Shown here: piece after piece, positions 14,658 to 25,766 of the stretch | Position numbering within the stretch: the stretch's first letter is position 1 | How the letters are laid out: the number at the start of each line of letters is the position of its first letter | Assembly (NCBI GenBank): GCA_000697355.1 | Contig: JNEN01001214.1 | Location: 62,001 to 126,000, forward strand | Direction of reading: 5' to 3' | Source of the DNA: Syncephalastrum monosporum B8922 | Taxonomy: Eukaryota; Mucoromycota; Mucoromycetes; Mucorales; Syncephalastraceae | DNA length: 64,000 nucleotides | Notes under the pieces: generated by a model | What the model was told of the DNA's origin: nothing | The model's database searches: none | What the model saw: only the letters and a program-made list of their open reading frames with translations | Made by a program: the position numbers and the translations under genes

Positions 14658-17600
14658 TTATTTCTGCTGCTGTCTGGGTTTGCTCTGAGTCCTCAGAGCG
14701 GTCCGTGCGTTCCTTTCCATCTCCTGCATGGGTTGGTGTTCCCGTCGGGATGCATGCTGTGCGGGTCTTTTCTGAGGTGTCCTGGGGGCATGTTTTTCTA
14801 TGGGGCTTGATGCCCCATTCGAATCATTGGGTGATATCTCGGGCAGTTCTATCTCGATCTCGCCTTCTTCGTCCGAATGATCCACCACATTGACACCTAG
14901 GACGGAACTCACTTGCTGCCGCAACCGTTGCACGTTTTTTAGCAGAGTCTGACGCTCCTCTTGCGCACTTTGTCGCTGTTGGTAGTTCCACTCCTTCTCC
15001 TCCGTGAGCTTTTTCTAAGGGAAAAATAGTACAAAACATAAATTCTAGGCATGGTGACCCGCGCCAATCTCACTTGAAGTCTCTGAATCTCCTCCTGCAG
15101 AGTTACACACTTGGTGTCATCCACCAGTAGCTTCTTCTAGAACCCCCTCCCCCAAGACTGTGAGTGTACAGTACTCGATATTGCTGGACTTTACCTTTTG
15201 ATGGTTGTACTTGGTGTACAGCCTCAAGTACTTCCCTTGTGTCTCGTGTAACTATGGAATAACATGCATAAATTTGTCTGTATATTCAAGCCACCGCCGT
15301 TCACTATTGGGGAGTAGATGGACCTGCTCTTCCAACATGGCTGCTCGCTGCTTGGCTTGTTCTTGCGCTTTCTCCGATACTTTCATATTCTCTAATGCTT
15401 CATCTAAGGCTGCCTACATTCACGCGCATGAGAATGCTGGTTCAACACGGTCTGAGCTTCTAGGGAAATCCTACATTGAGATCCAACAATTCTGCCTCGT
15501 GTTGTTCCATGAGCTTATTTTGCAGGAGTTTCTCTTCCAGCGTTTTATCCACCGTGCTACTCCCTTTTGCGACGTGTGAATGCAAATGTTCGTGCTGCTT
15601 ATGCTTCAAATCTTCATATTTTTGCTGCATGACCAGTGTTTCTTGTTTCTACATGCATCCATAAAAATATTGATATATTATAGAAATCCTTTATGCCTTC
15701 CAAGTATACAGTGTACCTGAGACTCGAGCTTCCTGTTAGCCTCGTCAAGAGAACATTGAAGATCTACATTAACGTGGTAGAGAGTCTGCTCCTTGGCGTT
15801 TGCAGAGGCTTTTTAAAATAGAACCATAATCGTATCAGTCTACATGAGGCTACTCTGAATCCACTGAGACTAACCCAGCTGGCTTCGTATCTTCTTCACT
15901 TCATCTGCAAGTTTCCGCAGTTGCTCGCTTGCGACCACGTCTCTTTCTCTGGCTTGAGTGTCCATAAACGGCAAGAAGAATGATGGGCTCTCCTGCTGCT
16001 CTGGATCTCTCCGTGGCTATTTCAATGTGTCATCTCTTCTCACAGAAACATATAAGACCACATGTATATATACCTTCTCTATTTCAGCCTCGTATGTATC
16101 CTCATGAACGTGCACGAATTCGGATAGGCTTCTACTCTCTCTTTTCTGTTCTTGCACTTCCTTGTGAAGCACGTCTACCTGTTCCCGAAGTTTTTTATTC
16201 TCTTGACTCTTCGAGGTGAGATGCTGGGTCGCCTCCGTGACGGTCTGCCGAGCTTGGCGGAGCTCTTCCTCCAAGCGCTTATTTTCAACCTGCAATGTAA
16301 ACCCTTCAGTGCAGGCAAAAACGCAGAAATCGATTTCTATAAGTTGCGGGGCATATCTACCATCTGCTCTTCGTGAAGTAAGCATGCTCTTTTGGTAATT
16401 TTTTGCACAAGATGGCGGTAATAATCCACATAGCCATCGCTCTGGCTGGACAGCACCTTACACTGTGTCGTGTACAAGTACTGGCTAAATTCAAGTGCAC
16501 GATAGGTTTCATCAAGTTGAGCTTCCGGTACCATTTCCTTTTTCAAGTACAGGACCATGAGCAAAAAGTGAACATGTTCAAACGAAAGGCTTTTACGTAC
16601 GTCAAAGTGCATGAAAAGCCAAGTTTTGCCGATTCCGCAAAGATATTCCCCAACGAGGTTGACGAGCACGCACTTCCCAAGGTCAACGAGACTGGGTTCT
16701 GACACAAGCGCGGTGTTCATCACCATATTGCCTGTCGTTTATGACGGGTAAGCATGGGGATGTATGTTCTTTGTTTTACATCGTACGTAAGCGCGCAAAA
16801 GACTGATGCAGAGAGTTCTGCGTTGGATTCGCTTCCTTTGTGAACCCAGGGGTCTTGAGGTTACTAACAAGAATGCCTCCAAATATCTTTGCATCATCGG
16901 TCAAACGTATTTGCAGCACAAAGGGCATATCAGGGCTATTTCGGACACTAGACCACACGATATCGAGCGACGTAGCATGCTTCATGAATTGGCTGATACC
17001 GTGCCTGAGGATTTTGGCGTCTTGTGCGTATTAGAGAAAGCTCTTTTGACGCACCTATTATATACTTGAACGTAAAGGTACTTACTCGGTATTACATCCT
17101 TGGTTTCGATATCAAAGCACCAAGCATCAGTAACGCCGACGTAGCTGTTTTTGCTACATATGTAAGAGGGCTGCAGCATGCGCGAGTCTAAGAGCGTCTT
17201 TGGGCTTACGCGTAGTAAATCCGTATTTCAGGGGACTTATTCTTTCGCAGGGAAGTATTTTGGCGGGACAGCTCTACACTGAGTTGACGAATTACACGGA
17301 AAGCCATCTCTTTACTGTCATTTGTCATACATTGATAGTCATGAGCATTAAAATAACATATACTGTTCTGTAAATATTTACTGTACGTCTGGGGGATTGG
17401 TCACATTGGCGTGTCCCACACTCGCTTCGATAAGCGCGCAGTTAAAACCTATTGCCAGCCTGTATCAATTCTTCTGGTCTCTTTGCATAGTAGGTTTCGT
17501 CCACCTTGCAATGCACGCTCAATAAGCGACTGTATTTCGGTGGTACATGCAGTTGATGTACTGTGCTCCATGGAAGAGAAACACTGTGCGAACTTGAAAG

Positions 17601-17918
17601 ATGCGTTGCTTTGACGTTTGTTGTCAATAAAAGTGTTGTCAGATAGGAAAGCAAGCTACAAAAGATGGGATTACTTTGCAGTGCTTTTCGTTGCTGACGT
17701 GCTCCTCTCTGTGTGCTCATTGTCTGAATGTATTTTTAAAAGCCTCAGGTGTGGGACTTATTCGAAGACTCACCATGCAGATGGTTGATTTTGATGCGCT
17801 GTGAAGCCGTGCTATTATTGTTGTTTACTAGGCACAGCTGGGCTGCGGGTATATCATTAATAGCTGCATGATGAAGGACAGCGATCAGCCTTAAAGGCGA
17901 TACATCCAGCGCACACAT
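14658..17918 (-). CDS. Degenerate kinesin-like protein, N-terminal motor fold with coiled-coil tail
   Basis: Firm exons on the minus strand, all in phase: 17655-17505, 17448-17382, 17314-17210, 17153-17086, 17020-16787, 16731-16601, 16537-16361, 16289-16074, 16016-15875, 15808-15717, 15648-15475, 15413-15324, 15251-15195, 15136-15074, 15014-14658; about 708 residues. The first ~290 line up with a kinesin motor in order: SFKFAQCF (FxFDxVF strand), LQGFNCALIEASVGHANVTN where L.GYN.TIFAYGQTGSGKT belongs, SSVRNS for switch I, GGILVSNLKTPG for switch II, KEANPTQNSLHQSFARL for EGxxINKSLxxLG, DLGKCVLVNLVGEYLCGIGKTWLFMHFD for SKLTxLLxDSLGGNSKT, DETYRALEFSQYL for ETLSTLRFA. None of the nucleotide-binding signatures survives. 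The rest is coiled coil (for example KRLEEELRQARQTVTEATQ) and an acidic-then-basic tail. The N-terminus is unsettled: either an ATG at 17776-17774 directly before a GTGAGT donor, or an exon 17918-17829 (MCALDVSPLRL...) ending at a GTAAAC donor. Likely non-catalytic; family unknown. Confidence 0.72.
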
Positions 17919-18103
17919 GGCATGTAGAGCAGAGATAAAGAAGAAAAATCACAAGGTACGTGGCAAGAAGAATTGCGAAAAGCAGGAAGCAAGCGAACAG
18001 CGACGGCATGAATGGGGCCATGCGTGGCTTTGTGACACATGAAACGCATGATGACAAGCCACACCGCACACGCGTATCCATTAGGTTCTTCGTCCCTCTC
18101 GAG

Positions 18104-19071
18104 ATGAGCAACAGCAGTCAGGACGAGCGACCCGTCGTATTCTTCGACATTTCCATTGGCGATGTCCCCATCGGACGCATGAAGATGGAACTCTACTCGG
18201 ATATTGTTCCCAAGACAGCCGAGAATTTCAGGTGAATTTCCTTGATGACATTTAACTTGAGTGTCCCACTCATCTCGCAAGTCAGACAACTTTGCACAGG
18301 AGAATACAAGTAAGCAACCTTACCGACTATCAGTATTATTCTGATACGCATACCCTCATCAAGACGCAATGGCGTACCGCAGGGTTTCAAGAACTGCCTC
18401 TTTCACAGGTGCGGCAAAATATGGATAATTGGCACAGACCATGGACTGACTTTACTGGGACAGAGTGATCAAGGATTTCATGGTCCAAGGTGGCGATTTC
18501 TTGAAGGTAATAAGGAGAAGAACGATGAAAGTTGAAGCACATGCTGATATTAGGGTAGGGTGATGGCACCGGATCCATGAGCATCTATGGTGAAAAATTC
18601 GAGGATGAAAACTTCACCATGAAGCACAACCAAGCCGGTCTCCTCTCTATGGTATAAATCTCCATATACTCATTCAGTGATTATGGTTATACTTATACTT
18701 TGATCTCTAGGCGAACTCGGGTCCCAACACGAACGGCTGTCAGGTAAGGGGATTGTATGTTTGTCCATGAAAAGAACATGCTTTGATGTATCCGTCGCAG
18801 TTCTTTATCACGTGCGACAAGTGCGACTTCTTGGACGGCAAGCACGTTGTGTTTGGTCATCTTGTGGATGGCTTGCTGACGCTGCGCAAGATTGGTAAGT
18901 GACGAGAAGCAATGACACGCGCGTGCGCGATATTCATGAGATGATAGAAAACGTGTCAACCGGTCCCAACAATCGCCCCAAGCTCCCCGTCAAGATCACC
19001 GGTAAGAATACTAGGAACAGAAACGACGACGCGAGGTGCTAATGTAACAAATAGAATGTGGTCAGATGTAA
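18104..19071 (+). CDS. PPIH: Cyclophilin H-type peptidyl-prolyl isomerase
   Basis: Prolyl isomerase; in animals PPIH belongs to the U4/U6 (Prp3/Prp4) snRNP particle. Nine exons: 18104-18231, 18286-18309, 18364-18408, 18464-18506, 18559-18651, 18711-18743, 18801-18894, 18948-19001, 19055-19071; 176 residues, the size of human PPIH. Conserved stretches: [50 protein letters not shown] (with the catalytic Arg), [32 protein letters not shown], and the C-terminal [19 protein letters not shown], which is nearly the PPIH ending. An open frame continues upstream in frame, but the Met at 18104 gives the expected length. A likely AATAAA is at 19161. It shares a short divergent promoter with the kinesin-like gene. 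Confidence 0.95.
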
Positions 19072-19231
19072 ACTCCCTCCTTCCTGTATTCTATCCATAC
19101 ACCCATCCATATGCACTCTTTGCTCGTTATGGGCGCAATTTCATGCTGTTGGAAAATCGTAATAAAAAGTGCCGTCATGAAAATAAGCTCAGCAGACGTT
19201 TGCTTGATCTCTTAAAAACGATCGATCTCCC

Positions 19232-20753
19232 ATGACTACAGTCGATCCGCCCATTCGCTGTCTCGAGTTTTTCAGTGGCATTGGTGGCCTTGTAAGCATC
19301 ATACATAGTGAGTGAGTGGCCACATGCTGATAAAGCATACAGCATTACGCGCTTCCGATTGCGGGCATCCACGCCGAGGTCGTATGCGCTTTTGACGTGA
19401 ATGAAGTTGCCAACACAGTCTATACCCACAATTTCGGTCACTCACCCTCCAACGTAAGTTTTATTGAATTCTGTTATAAGTGGGGTCGCTGACAAGATTA
19501 AAGAAAACGATCGAACGGCTCACAGCCAAAGATCTCGACAAGTAAGCGTTAGTCCCCTATTATTTTGAAATTTAGATTGATTTGAATCATGACAGATATC
19601 AGGCCGACGCTTGGCTGCTGAGCCCGCCCTGCCAGGTAAGTAAAAAATAACCCACATGCTTACCTGTATTTAAGGTCTGTTTTTAGCCGTACACACAAGG
19701 TGGTAGACAAATGGACCTCGAAGATCCGCGTGCAAAACCACTCAAGCACTTGATCGATCTGTTACCTAAGTTGATGAAGCCGCCCACTCGTCTGTTTCTC
19801 GAAAATGTCAAGAATTTTGAGGTGAGTGAATTAAGCACAGGGTGCACCCAGTCATCATTCTATAAACGCTCACTTTTGACTTTAAACAGACTTCTCAATC
19901 GCGAGAGCTGTTAATCACACGACTCGAGGAAATGGGCTACGTCATTCGCGAATGCCTGTTATCTCCCACTCAATTTGGTGTCCCCAACCATCGCTTACGT
20001 TACTATCTCATGGCAACAAAGGCGGATGCACCGACACACTATCACCGCGAAGTCTACACCGAATGGCCTTTTCCTGATCTTACCACCTGGGAATCACCCG
20101 CCTTACCGCAGCTCTCCAGTGTCCTGGAGGAAAATGTCAACGAAGCAGATTACCTCGTTCCGGCCAAGTACATTGAGAAACGCAAGAACTTCCGATTTGG
20201 TAAGGGCCCCCATTCCGAGTTTTTGGAACCACTGTTTGACAGATCCGCCCAGATATCGTGAAGCCCACCCACACATCAACGTCGTGTGTGACCAAAGCAT
20301 ATGGCTCGCATCATCTGAACACGAGTGGGTCACTGGTGCAGACACGGCACTTGGAGGCAAGTCGAGATTTATGTCATGCGGAACCAGAATCGACTGACAG
20401 GCTGCCGTTTTCTCTGGGTGCACGCCTTTCTTTAGGTAAACGACTACGACTGGAGCGATCCACAGTCCTTGTTAGAGCTTGGTCTACGATTCTTGACACC
20501 TACCGAAGTGGCCAGACTGCATGCATTTCCGCTACCGTCCACGTCTTCCGACCACGACAATAACAGTAATGGCGCAGAGGATCAGCAACAGGAAGGTGGT
20601 CAAAAGGGACCGAGACCCTTTTACCCACCGTCGTGTCGGCCGTACTTGGAGTTTCCGCCTCAAGTGAGCGTGTCCCAGCAATACCGATTGCTTGGCAATA
20701 GTCTAAACTGTTGGGTGGTAGCCGAGCTCTACCGATGTTGTCTATTCACCTAA
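19232..20753 (+). CDS. TRDMT1: DNMT2/TRDMT1-type cytosine-5 methyltransferase
   Basis: DNMT2 family; characterised members methylate C38 of tRNA-Asp and a few other tRNAs. Eight exons: 19232-19291, 19343-19453, 19505-19542, 19596-19635, 19687-19821, 19890-20199, 20253-20356, 20436-20753; 371 residues. Motif I is CLEFFSGIGGLHYAL. Motif IV is SPPCQPYTQGG with catalytic Cys82. Motif VI is LENV (Glu122). Motif VIII is LSPTQFGVPNHRLRYYLMA. Late motifs are FLTPTEVARLHAFP and QQYRLLGNSLNCWVVAEL. The CFT tripeptide typical of DNMT2 reads CVT here (Cys243). A Gln-rich insert sits before motif X (about residues 315-340). Intron 7 (20357-20435) has a GC donor. A tRNA methyltransferase role is inferred from the family. 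Confidence 0.94.
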
Positions 20754-21240
20754 TGCTAGTAAAATCAAGAATGCTCCGAATTCCAGTTAGACAACAAGTC
20801 AGAAAATTTCCACATAAGGTTCAGGGATACCATAAATGTCGATCTGTGTTCGTGTGTATAGCAGTGCACAACACAGACGTAGAAACGTGGGCGAGACAAC
20901 AGCATGAACAATAACCTTTTCCGTAAGGGGTCTATAAACTTATTTCTATTTCTATATTTCATTGTTGACAATTTACGCAAACCCCACCACACATATACAT
21001 ACATACACATACATAGTCTTTAGCGTTGCTGTATTAGGTCTGTAATGTAACTCGTCTGGTCGGCGACTTTGCGCACTACAGCCTTCGTTTATTAATGATC
21101 CCAACTGCCTACGGTATGCGACTCTACTAACTGAGAATGCGACCACATTCCTATCTGATGGTATATAAGCTCATGTGAAGGTCCTAGAAGGCATTAATAA
21201 CAACAAGTCTTCCTCTTTCTATCATCCTATCCATATAAAC
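20754..21240 (+). promoter_or_regulatory. Promoter region of the small secreted protein, with TATA box
   Basis: After the DNMT2 stop there is about 490 bp with no gene. TATATAA at 21162-21168 lies 73 bp upstream of the secreted-protein ATG, a plausible core promoter and one of the clearest TATA boxes in the window; such elements often go with strongly regulated genes. A CA/TA-rich stretch near 20990-21015 carries no other signal. Confidence 0.5.
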
Positions 21241-21815
21241 ATGAAGTTCACCGCTGTCCTCATCGCTGCCTGCGCTGGTCTCGCCGCTGCCTCCCCCGCT
21301 GGCCACCGCGAGTAAGCAGCTTTATCAAAAAGTGACTTCTTACGGCCCATGCTAATACAGATGCTTCTTCTTTTCTTACGCAGCCTCCTGAAGCGCGCTG
21401 CCGTTGCCACTGAGACCGTCATGGAGCACGGCCACCCCAAGCTGGTCCGCGTCGTTGAGGGCGTCCAGGCCACTTCTTACAAGCCCAAGACCCTCACCGT
21501 CACCCAGACCGCCGTCACCACCTCTGCCATGAGTAAGTAGCATTTGCGTTTCCTATAGCTCGTGTAGCTCATATCTATTGCTACAAATTAGTCACTCTCG
21601 ACGTTCCCCTCCTCTCGGTCATTGCTGACAACGCCCCTCTTGTCTCGCAAATCGCTGACTATCTCGGTCTGAACTCCCCCGTCAGCTCTGCTGCGGACCC
21701 CGTCTCCAGCGCCGAGGCTGCCCTCGCCAGCGACGCCTCTGCGGCCGCCAGCGAGGTCCAGTTTGCTGCCTCTGCCATCCAAAGCGGCGCTGCCGCCCCC
21801 GCAGGCCTCGCCTAA
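21241..21815 (+). CDS. Small secreted alanine-rich protein with Kex2-like site
   Basis: Three exons: 21241-21311, 21384-21532, 21592-21815; 147 residues. MKFTAVLIAACAGLAAASPA is a clear signal peptide (short basic start, hydrophobic core, small residues before the cut). LLKR follows shortly and would suit a Kex2-type protease, leaving a mature chain starting AAVATETV. The mature part has no cysteine, is rich in Ala, Val, Ser and Thr, and ends in an Ala/Ser-rich tail (SAEAALASDASAAASE). It has no recognisable domain. Codon use is strongly C-ending (GCC, CTC, GTC, AAG), which suggests high expression. Cell-wall or extracellular role is inference. Confidence 0.8.
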
Positions 21816-21999
21816 CTTATTCGCGTAGAATCCATTATAATATTAATTCACCGCCTTTCGCCCAAAAAGTTTCCTAATTAAACACATTCCCTCCCATTTC
21901 AACGCACTTCCTAGCCTGAACTAATCCAAGTTTGGTCGTCCGCTCGCCTCACTCCTTTCTTCCCTTGGACACTTCTTCGCACTTCTTTTGTTTTAAGCC

Positions 22000-24433
22000 A
22001 TGTTTCGTTGCGTTGCAGCGCGCATTCCCGTGCGACGCTGCCATTCACCGACTGCCATAGCGGTCTTACTCAGCAGGTCGCCTTCACGTGCTTTTGGCCG
22101 TGCTGCGCATGGCCTGTCGAAACCATGGCGCCAATCGCCGTGCTTGCGTACGTTTTCTCGAGCCTACGCCTCCGATGCCAAACCACCCGTCAAGAATAAA
22201 AAGCCCAATGACTGGAGCGACATTCGTCGCCTGTTTGCGCTGGCCAAGGACGAGAAAAAGAGCATTTCAGGTATGACATAATCAAAAGTCAATCGATGTC
22301 GGAATGGCTGGCTCATGGTTGTCCGGCAGTCGCGGTTGGTCTGCTCCTGATCTCGTCTTCGGTAACGATGGTATGTTCTTCTTCTGAGTTGTGTGTGTGT
22401 GTGTTGTCACTATCTGTCAACTCAAATGGACCCCTGTCCTTCAATTTAATTCACCCTCTCATCTCCTGCAGTCCGTACCGTTTTCGATGGGCAAGATTAT
22501 CGATATTGTGACACACCCCGAAATGGACACGTATCTCGGTCTCACCATGCCGCAGTTCGTCGGTGGTCTCGCCGTCATATTCACCATTGGTGCTGGCGCC
22601 AACAGTGGGCGTGTCCTCTTGTTTCGTCTCGCGGGCGAACGCATCATTCAGCGTCTACGCAACCGTTTATACCAAAAGATTCTCCGCCAGGACATGGCCT
22701 TCTTTGATAGCAACCGCACCGGCGAGTTGATCTCTCGCTTGTCTGTCGACACGGCCATTGTCGGTAAGAGCATCACCAACAATGTGAGTGACGGTCTCAG
22801 GTAACGTAGAAACGTCCGTGCGCGATGCCTCTCTCCTTGTATTCACGGCCTTTGTTTTTTTTTTTTTGCCCTTTCGTAGAGCATTGGCAACGGCTACGGT
22901 GGGCACTTCCATGATGTTTTGGGTTAGGTGAGTGGGAACTGCGGTTTATGCAGACAATGACTGACAAGAAGAGAACAGCCCGAACCTGACCGGGGTGATG
23001 ATGCTGGTGATCCCGCCCGTGAGCCTTTTCGGTATCCTCTACGGTCGATATGTCAAGAAGCTCTCACGCAAGACGCAGAACGCGCTGAGCGAAATCACCA
23101 AGCTCGGCGAGGAGCGCATTAGCAGTATTCGTACCGTACAGGCCTTTGCGAGAGAAAATGCCGAAGGCGAGCGCTACAAAAATAAGGTCCTGGGTGTCTA
23201 CGACCTGGCACGTAAGGAAGCCCTGGCGAGTGCCGGCTTCTTTGGTGGTGCTGGTCTGTCTGGCAATCTCGCCATCCTCGCCGTCCTCTGCTACGGTGGC
23301 CACATGGTGCAGACCGGGGCAATCACGATTGGTGAACTCGCTTCTTTCATGCTCTACACTGCGTATGTCGGCACTTCATTGGGAGGTATGTTTAAGAAGG
23401 TTTTGGAAACATGACGTGTGAGCTTATGAGATATTCTACGGCCAGGCCTCACGTCCTTTTATTCGGAGATCATGAAGGGTGCTGGTGCAGCCGAACGCTT
23501 GTTTGCTCTGCTCGAAAAGGAGAGTGCGATTGATCTCGATGGTAAGTCCGTGACACACGTACTTTTTTAGACAGGTATCTGATTTTCTCTGTAGCCGGCA
23601 AGATCCTGACCCATCCTAAGGGCAAAATCGTCTTTGATAACGTCCACTTTTCCTACCCTACGCGACCCCATTCGCCCATCTTTGATGGCCTGTCCTTCAC
23701 TATTGAACCTGGCAAAGGTACGCCTGACATATATACCTATATATAATATGTATGCAAGTGACTCCGACTCACCCGCTCCGTTCTAGTGGTTGCCATTGTG
23801 GGCTCTTCCGGTTCGGGTAAATCCACTATCGGCTCTCTCTTGCTACGCTACTACGACCCCAACCAAGGCTCGATCACGATTGACAATGAAAATCTCAAGG
23901 ATATTAACCAACAGTGGTGGCGCACCCACGTCGGTGTCGTTTCTCAGGAACCGACCCTGTTCGCAGGCACCATCCGCGAAAACATCGCGTACGGCCGCGA
24001 GGACGCCACGTTTGAGCAAATCCAGGACGCAGCCGCCAAGGCCAATTGCGCCTTCATTGAGGGCTTCCACGACAAATACGACACCATGGTGGGTGAGCGC
24101 GGTGTGAGTCTGAGCGGCGGCCAAAAGCAGCGGATTGCGATCGCGCGTGCGTTGGTCAAGAATCCATCGATTCTCGTCTTGGACGAAGCGACGAGTGCAC
24201 TCGATTCCGAGTCGGAGCTGTTGGTGCAGGATGCATTGAACCACTTGATGCAAGGGCGGACGGTGTTGACGATTGCGCACCGTCTGTCCACGATCCGGTC
24301 GGCGGACGTGGTGGTGTGCCTGAGCGAAGGACGCGTGGCAGAGATCGGCACGTACGACGACCTGGTGCACAAGGATGGCGGCGTGTTTCGCCGTCTGGTG
24401 GAATTACAGTCGGGCAAGGCTGTGATAGAGTAA
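22000..24433 (+). CDS. MDL1: Mitochondrial ABC half transporter, Mdl1/ABCB10 type
   Basis: Half-size ABCB exporter, expected in the mitochondrial inner membrane. Eight exons: 22000-22270, 22330-22370, 22472-22800, 22880-22927, 22979-23385, 23446-23541, 23595-23717, 23787-24433; 653 residues. The first ~60 residues are Arg-rich and free of acidic residues (MFRCVAARIPVRRCHS), a matrix-targeting type presequence. A single six-helix membrane domain follows, with LRNRLYQKILRQDMAFFD and the coupling region TGELISRLSVDTAIV. The nucleotide-binding domain has Walker A VAIVGSSGSGKST, Q-loop VSQEPTLFAGTIRENI, signature LSGGQKQRIAIARA, Walker B ILVLDEATSALD and H-loop TIAHRLSTI, all intact. Mdl1 in yeast exports peptides and ABCB10 is linked to haem metabolism; which role applies cannot be read here. 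Confidence 0.93.
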
Positions 24434-24493
24434 GATGGGATATATAGATGGACGATAGATTGGCTTGTTTGTATATGATATGTATGTACAGTT

Positions 24494-25004
24494 TTAATTA
24501 TCTGCGGTCAAGGAGCGAAAATAGACGGTTTCTAGATCACTAATCGTCGACGTCAGTTCTTCCCGCATGTCCAGAATGGTATCTCGGATTGCTTTCTTTT
24601 GTGTTTCGAGACGCTGGATCCTGTCGTTCGTCAGCCGTGACAGTGTCTGTGTGTCGTTCAGAAGCAAGTGCTGCTTGAGTTCCGTAATCAAGCTCAATAG
24701 AGATTCCGTAGACCGCACCTAAATGTCACCATCTCATGAGCAACTCTGGATCGAAACGACTTTTACTTCTTCTTCTTTGTGCGTACAATCTGTGCTGATT
24801 GGCTTTCAATCTGGTAACCTTCTTCTGCGACGCGAAACTTGTCTTTATCTTTATTCTACAAGGGACATGTCTGAGAAACATATGTTCGTGATCACAGTGG
24901 ATCATGCCATGCAAGCCTACCTCGCCCACACGGATAATATCAGCAAAGCAGTCCACGAGCTTTGCAATGTCGTCGTCGATGCGCTTATTGTATTGGTCTT
25001 CCAT
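24494..25004 (-). CDS. MED22: Mediator complex subunit 22 (Srb6)
   Basis: Head-module subunit of Mediator. Three exons on the minus strand: 25004-24921, 24855-24787, 24718-24494; 125 residues. MEDQYNKRIDDDIAKLVDCF matches the start of the MED22 core (YNKRLKDDIKSIMDNF in animals). SAQIVRSTESLLSLITELKQ matches the central helix, with the intron placed so that QI joins VRST exactly as in the family. The rest is a helical coil ending DLETVYFRSLTADN. The second exon boundary is set by that alignment: a GTACGC donor at 24786 rather than a later GTAAAA. The stop is 60 bp from the ABC transporter stop, tail to tail. Confidence 0.88.
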
Positions 25005-25232
25005 TCTCACTGATAAAAGAAAGCAGGCGTCTGGGCTGAGAATGATTGTGCCACCGCCCAAAATCCCTGAATCATTTTTCATGCATAGTCAAAGCATGCA
25101 GCACACGGCATCACGAACAAAGCACCCATGAAACGAACAGTATGTTTGTTGATCCCACTATACATAAGGTATATCTTTATAAAAATGTCGCGTAGGTAAT
25201 AAAATACAGATAAATCGAAGCTCTGAATTCGA

Positions 25233-25766
25233 TTAGAACTTGCGCTTGCCAGAGACGACCTCAGACCACATCTTGAAGTCGCATAGCAACGAGTAGATCG
25301 GGTATCGGAATGTGGCAGGTTTGCTGCAAGACACCATTTAATTTCATAGATCATGCGTATTGTTCTACTGCACTTACTTCTTCTCAAACAGGAAGTGACC
25401 CACCCATGCAAAGCCGTAGCCTGGTAAGAAAGTCTTAGCATGATGCGAGGGCACAGCGTGTCATTTGCCCAACGTACCTTGAAGTAAAGCGGCGGGGAGA
25501 AGCTTGGGCTTCTGGCGCGCAATGGCCAAGAGGGTAATGAGAATGGACAAGGTGGTCCCTGCAGACAATGAATGACTCCCATTTAGTCTTCCAGCGTAGC
25601 TAACACTCAAAACAAGAAACACACCCAAAATATGGAGACGACGGTTGGTCACGTTGCAATGTTCACCCAGGTAGTAAGGATAGAAAGACTCGAGCGTCTT
25701 GAAGCCACCCTCGGGCTCACTGCGCAACGAGTAGTTAGGGTTGGCGATCTTGGGAGTGTGGGCCAT
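25233..25766 (-). CDS. MPO1: Mpo1-like DUF962 membrane protein
   Basis: Four exons on the minus strand: 25766-25607, 25558-25478, 25420-25378, 25323-25233; 124 residues. The family signature is complete in outline: SFYPYYLGEHCNVTNRRLHILG near the N-terminus (split here: YLGEHCNVTNRRLH), then a hydrophobic segment VFLVL/TTLSILITLLAIA, then GYGFAWVGHFLFEKNKPATF and YPIYSLLCDFKMW. Yeast Mpo1 is an ER Fe(II)-dependent dioxygenase in alpha-oxidation of 2-hydroxy fatty acids from phytosphingosine; the His residues in these motifs are thought to bind iron. The protein is shorter than yeast Mpo1, probably with fewer membrane spans. The exon 1 donor (GTGTTA) is weak but the phase and family alignment support it. 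Confidence 0.87.

Noticed and set aside
16017..17179. First read as a SAS-6/XRCC4-type head plus coiled coil (IRLTDDAKIFGGILVSN resembles IRLTDD of SAS-6)
   Set aside because: After joining all exons the order of segments fits a kinesin motor much better; SAS-6 explains only one short stretch, and fungi of this kind lack centrioles.
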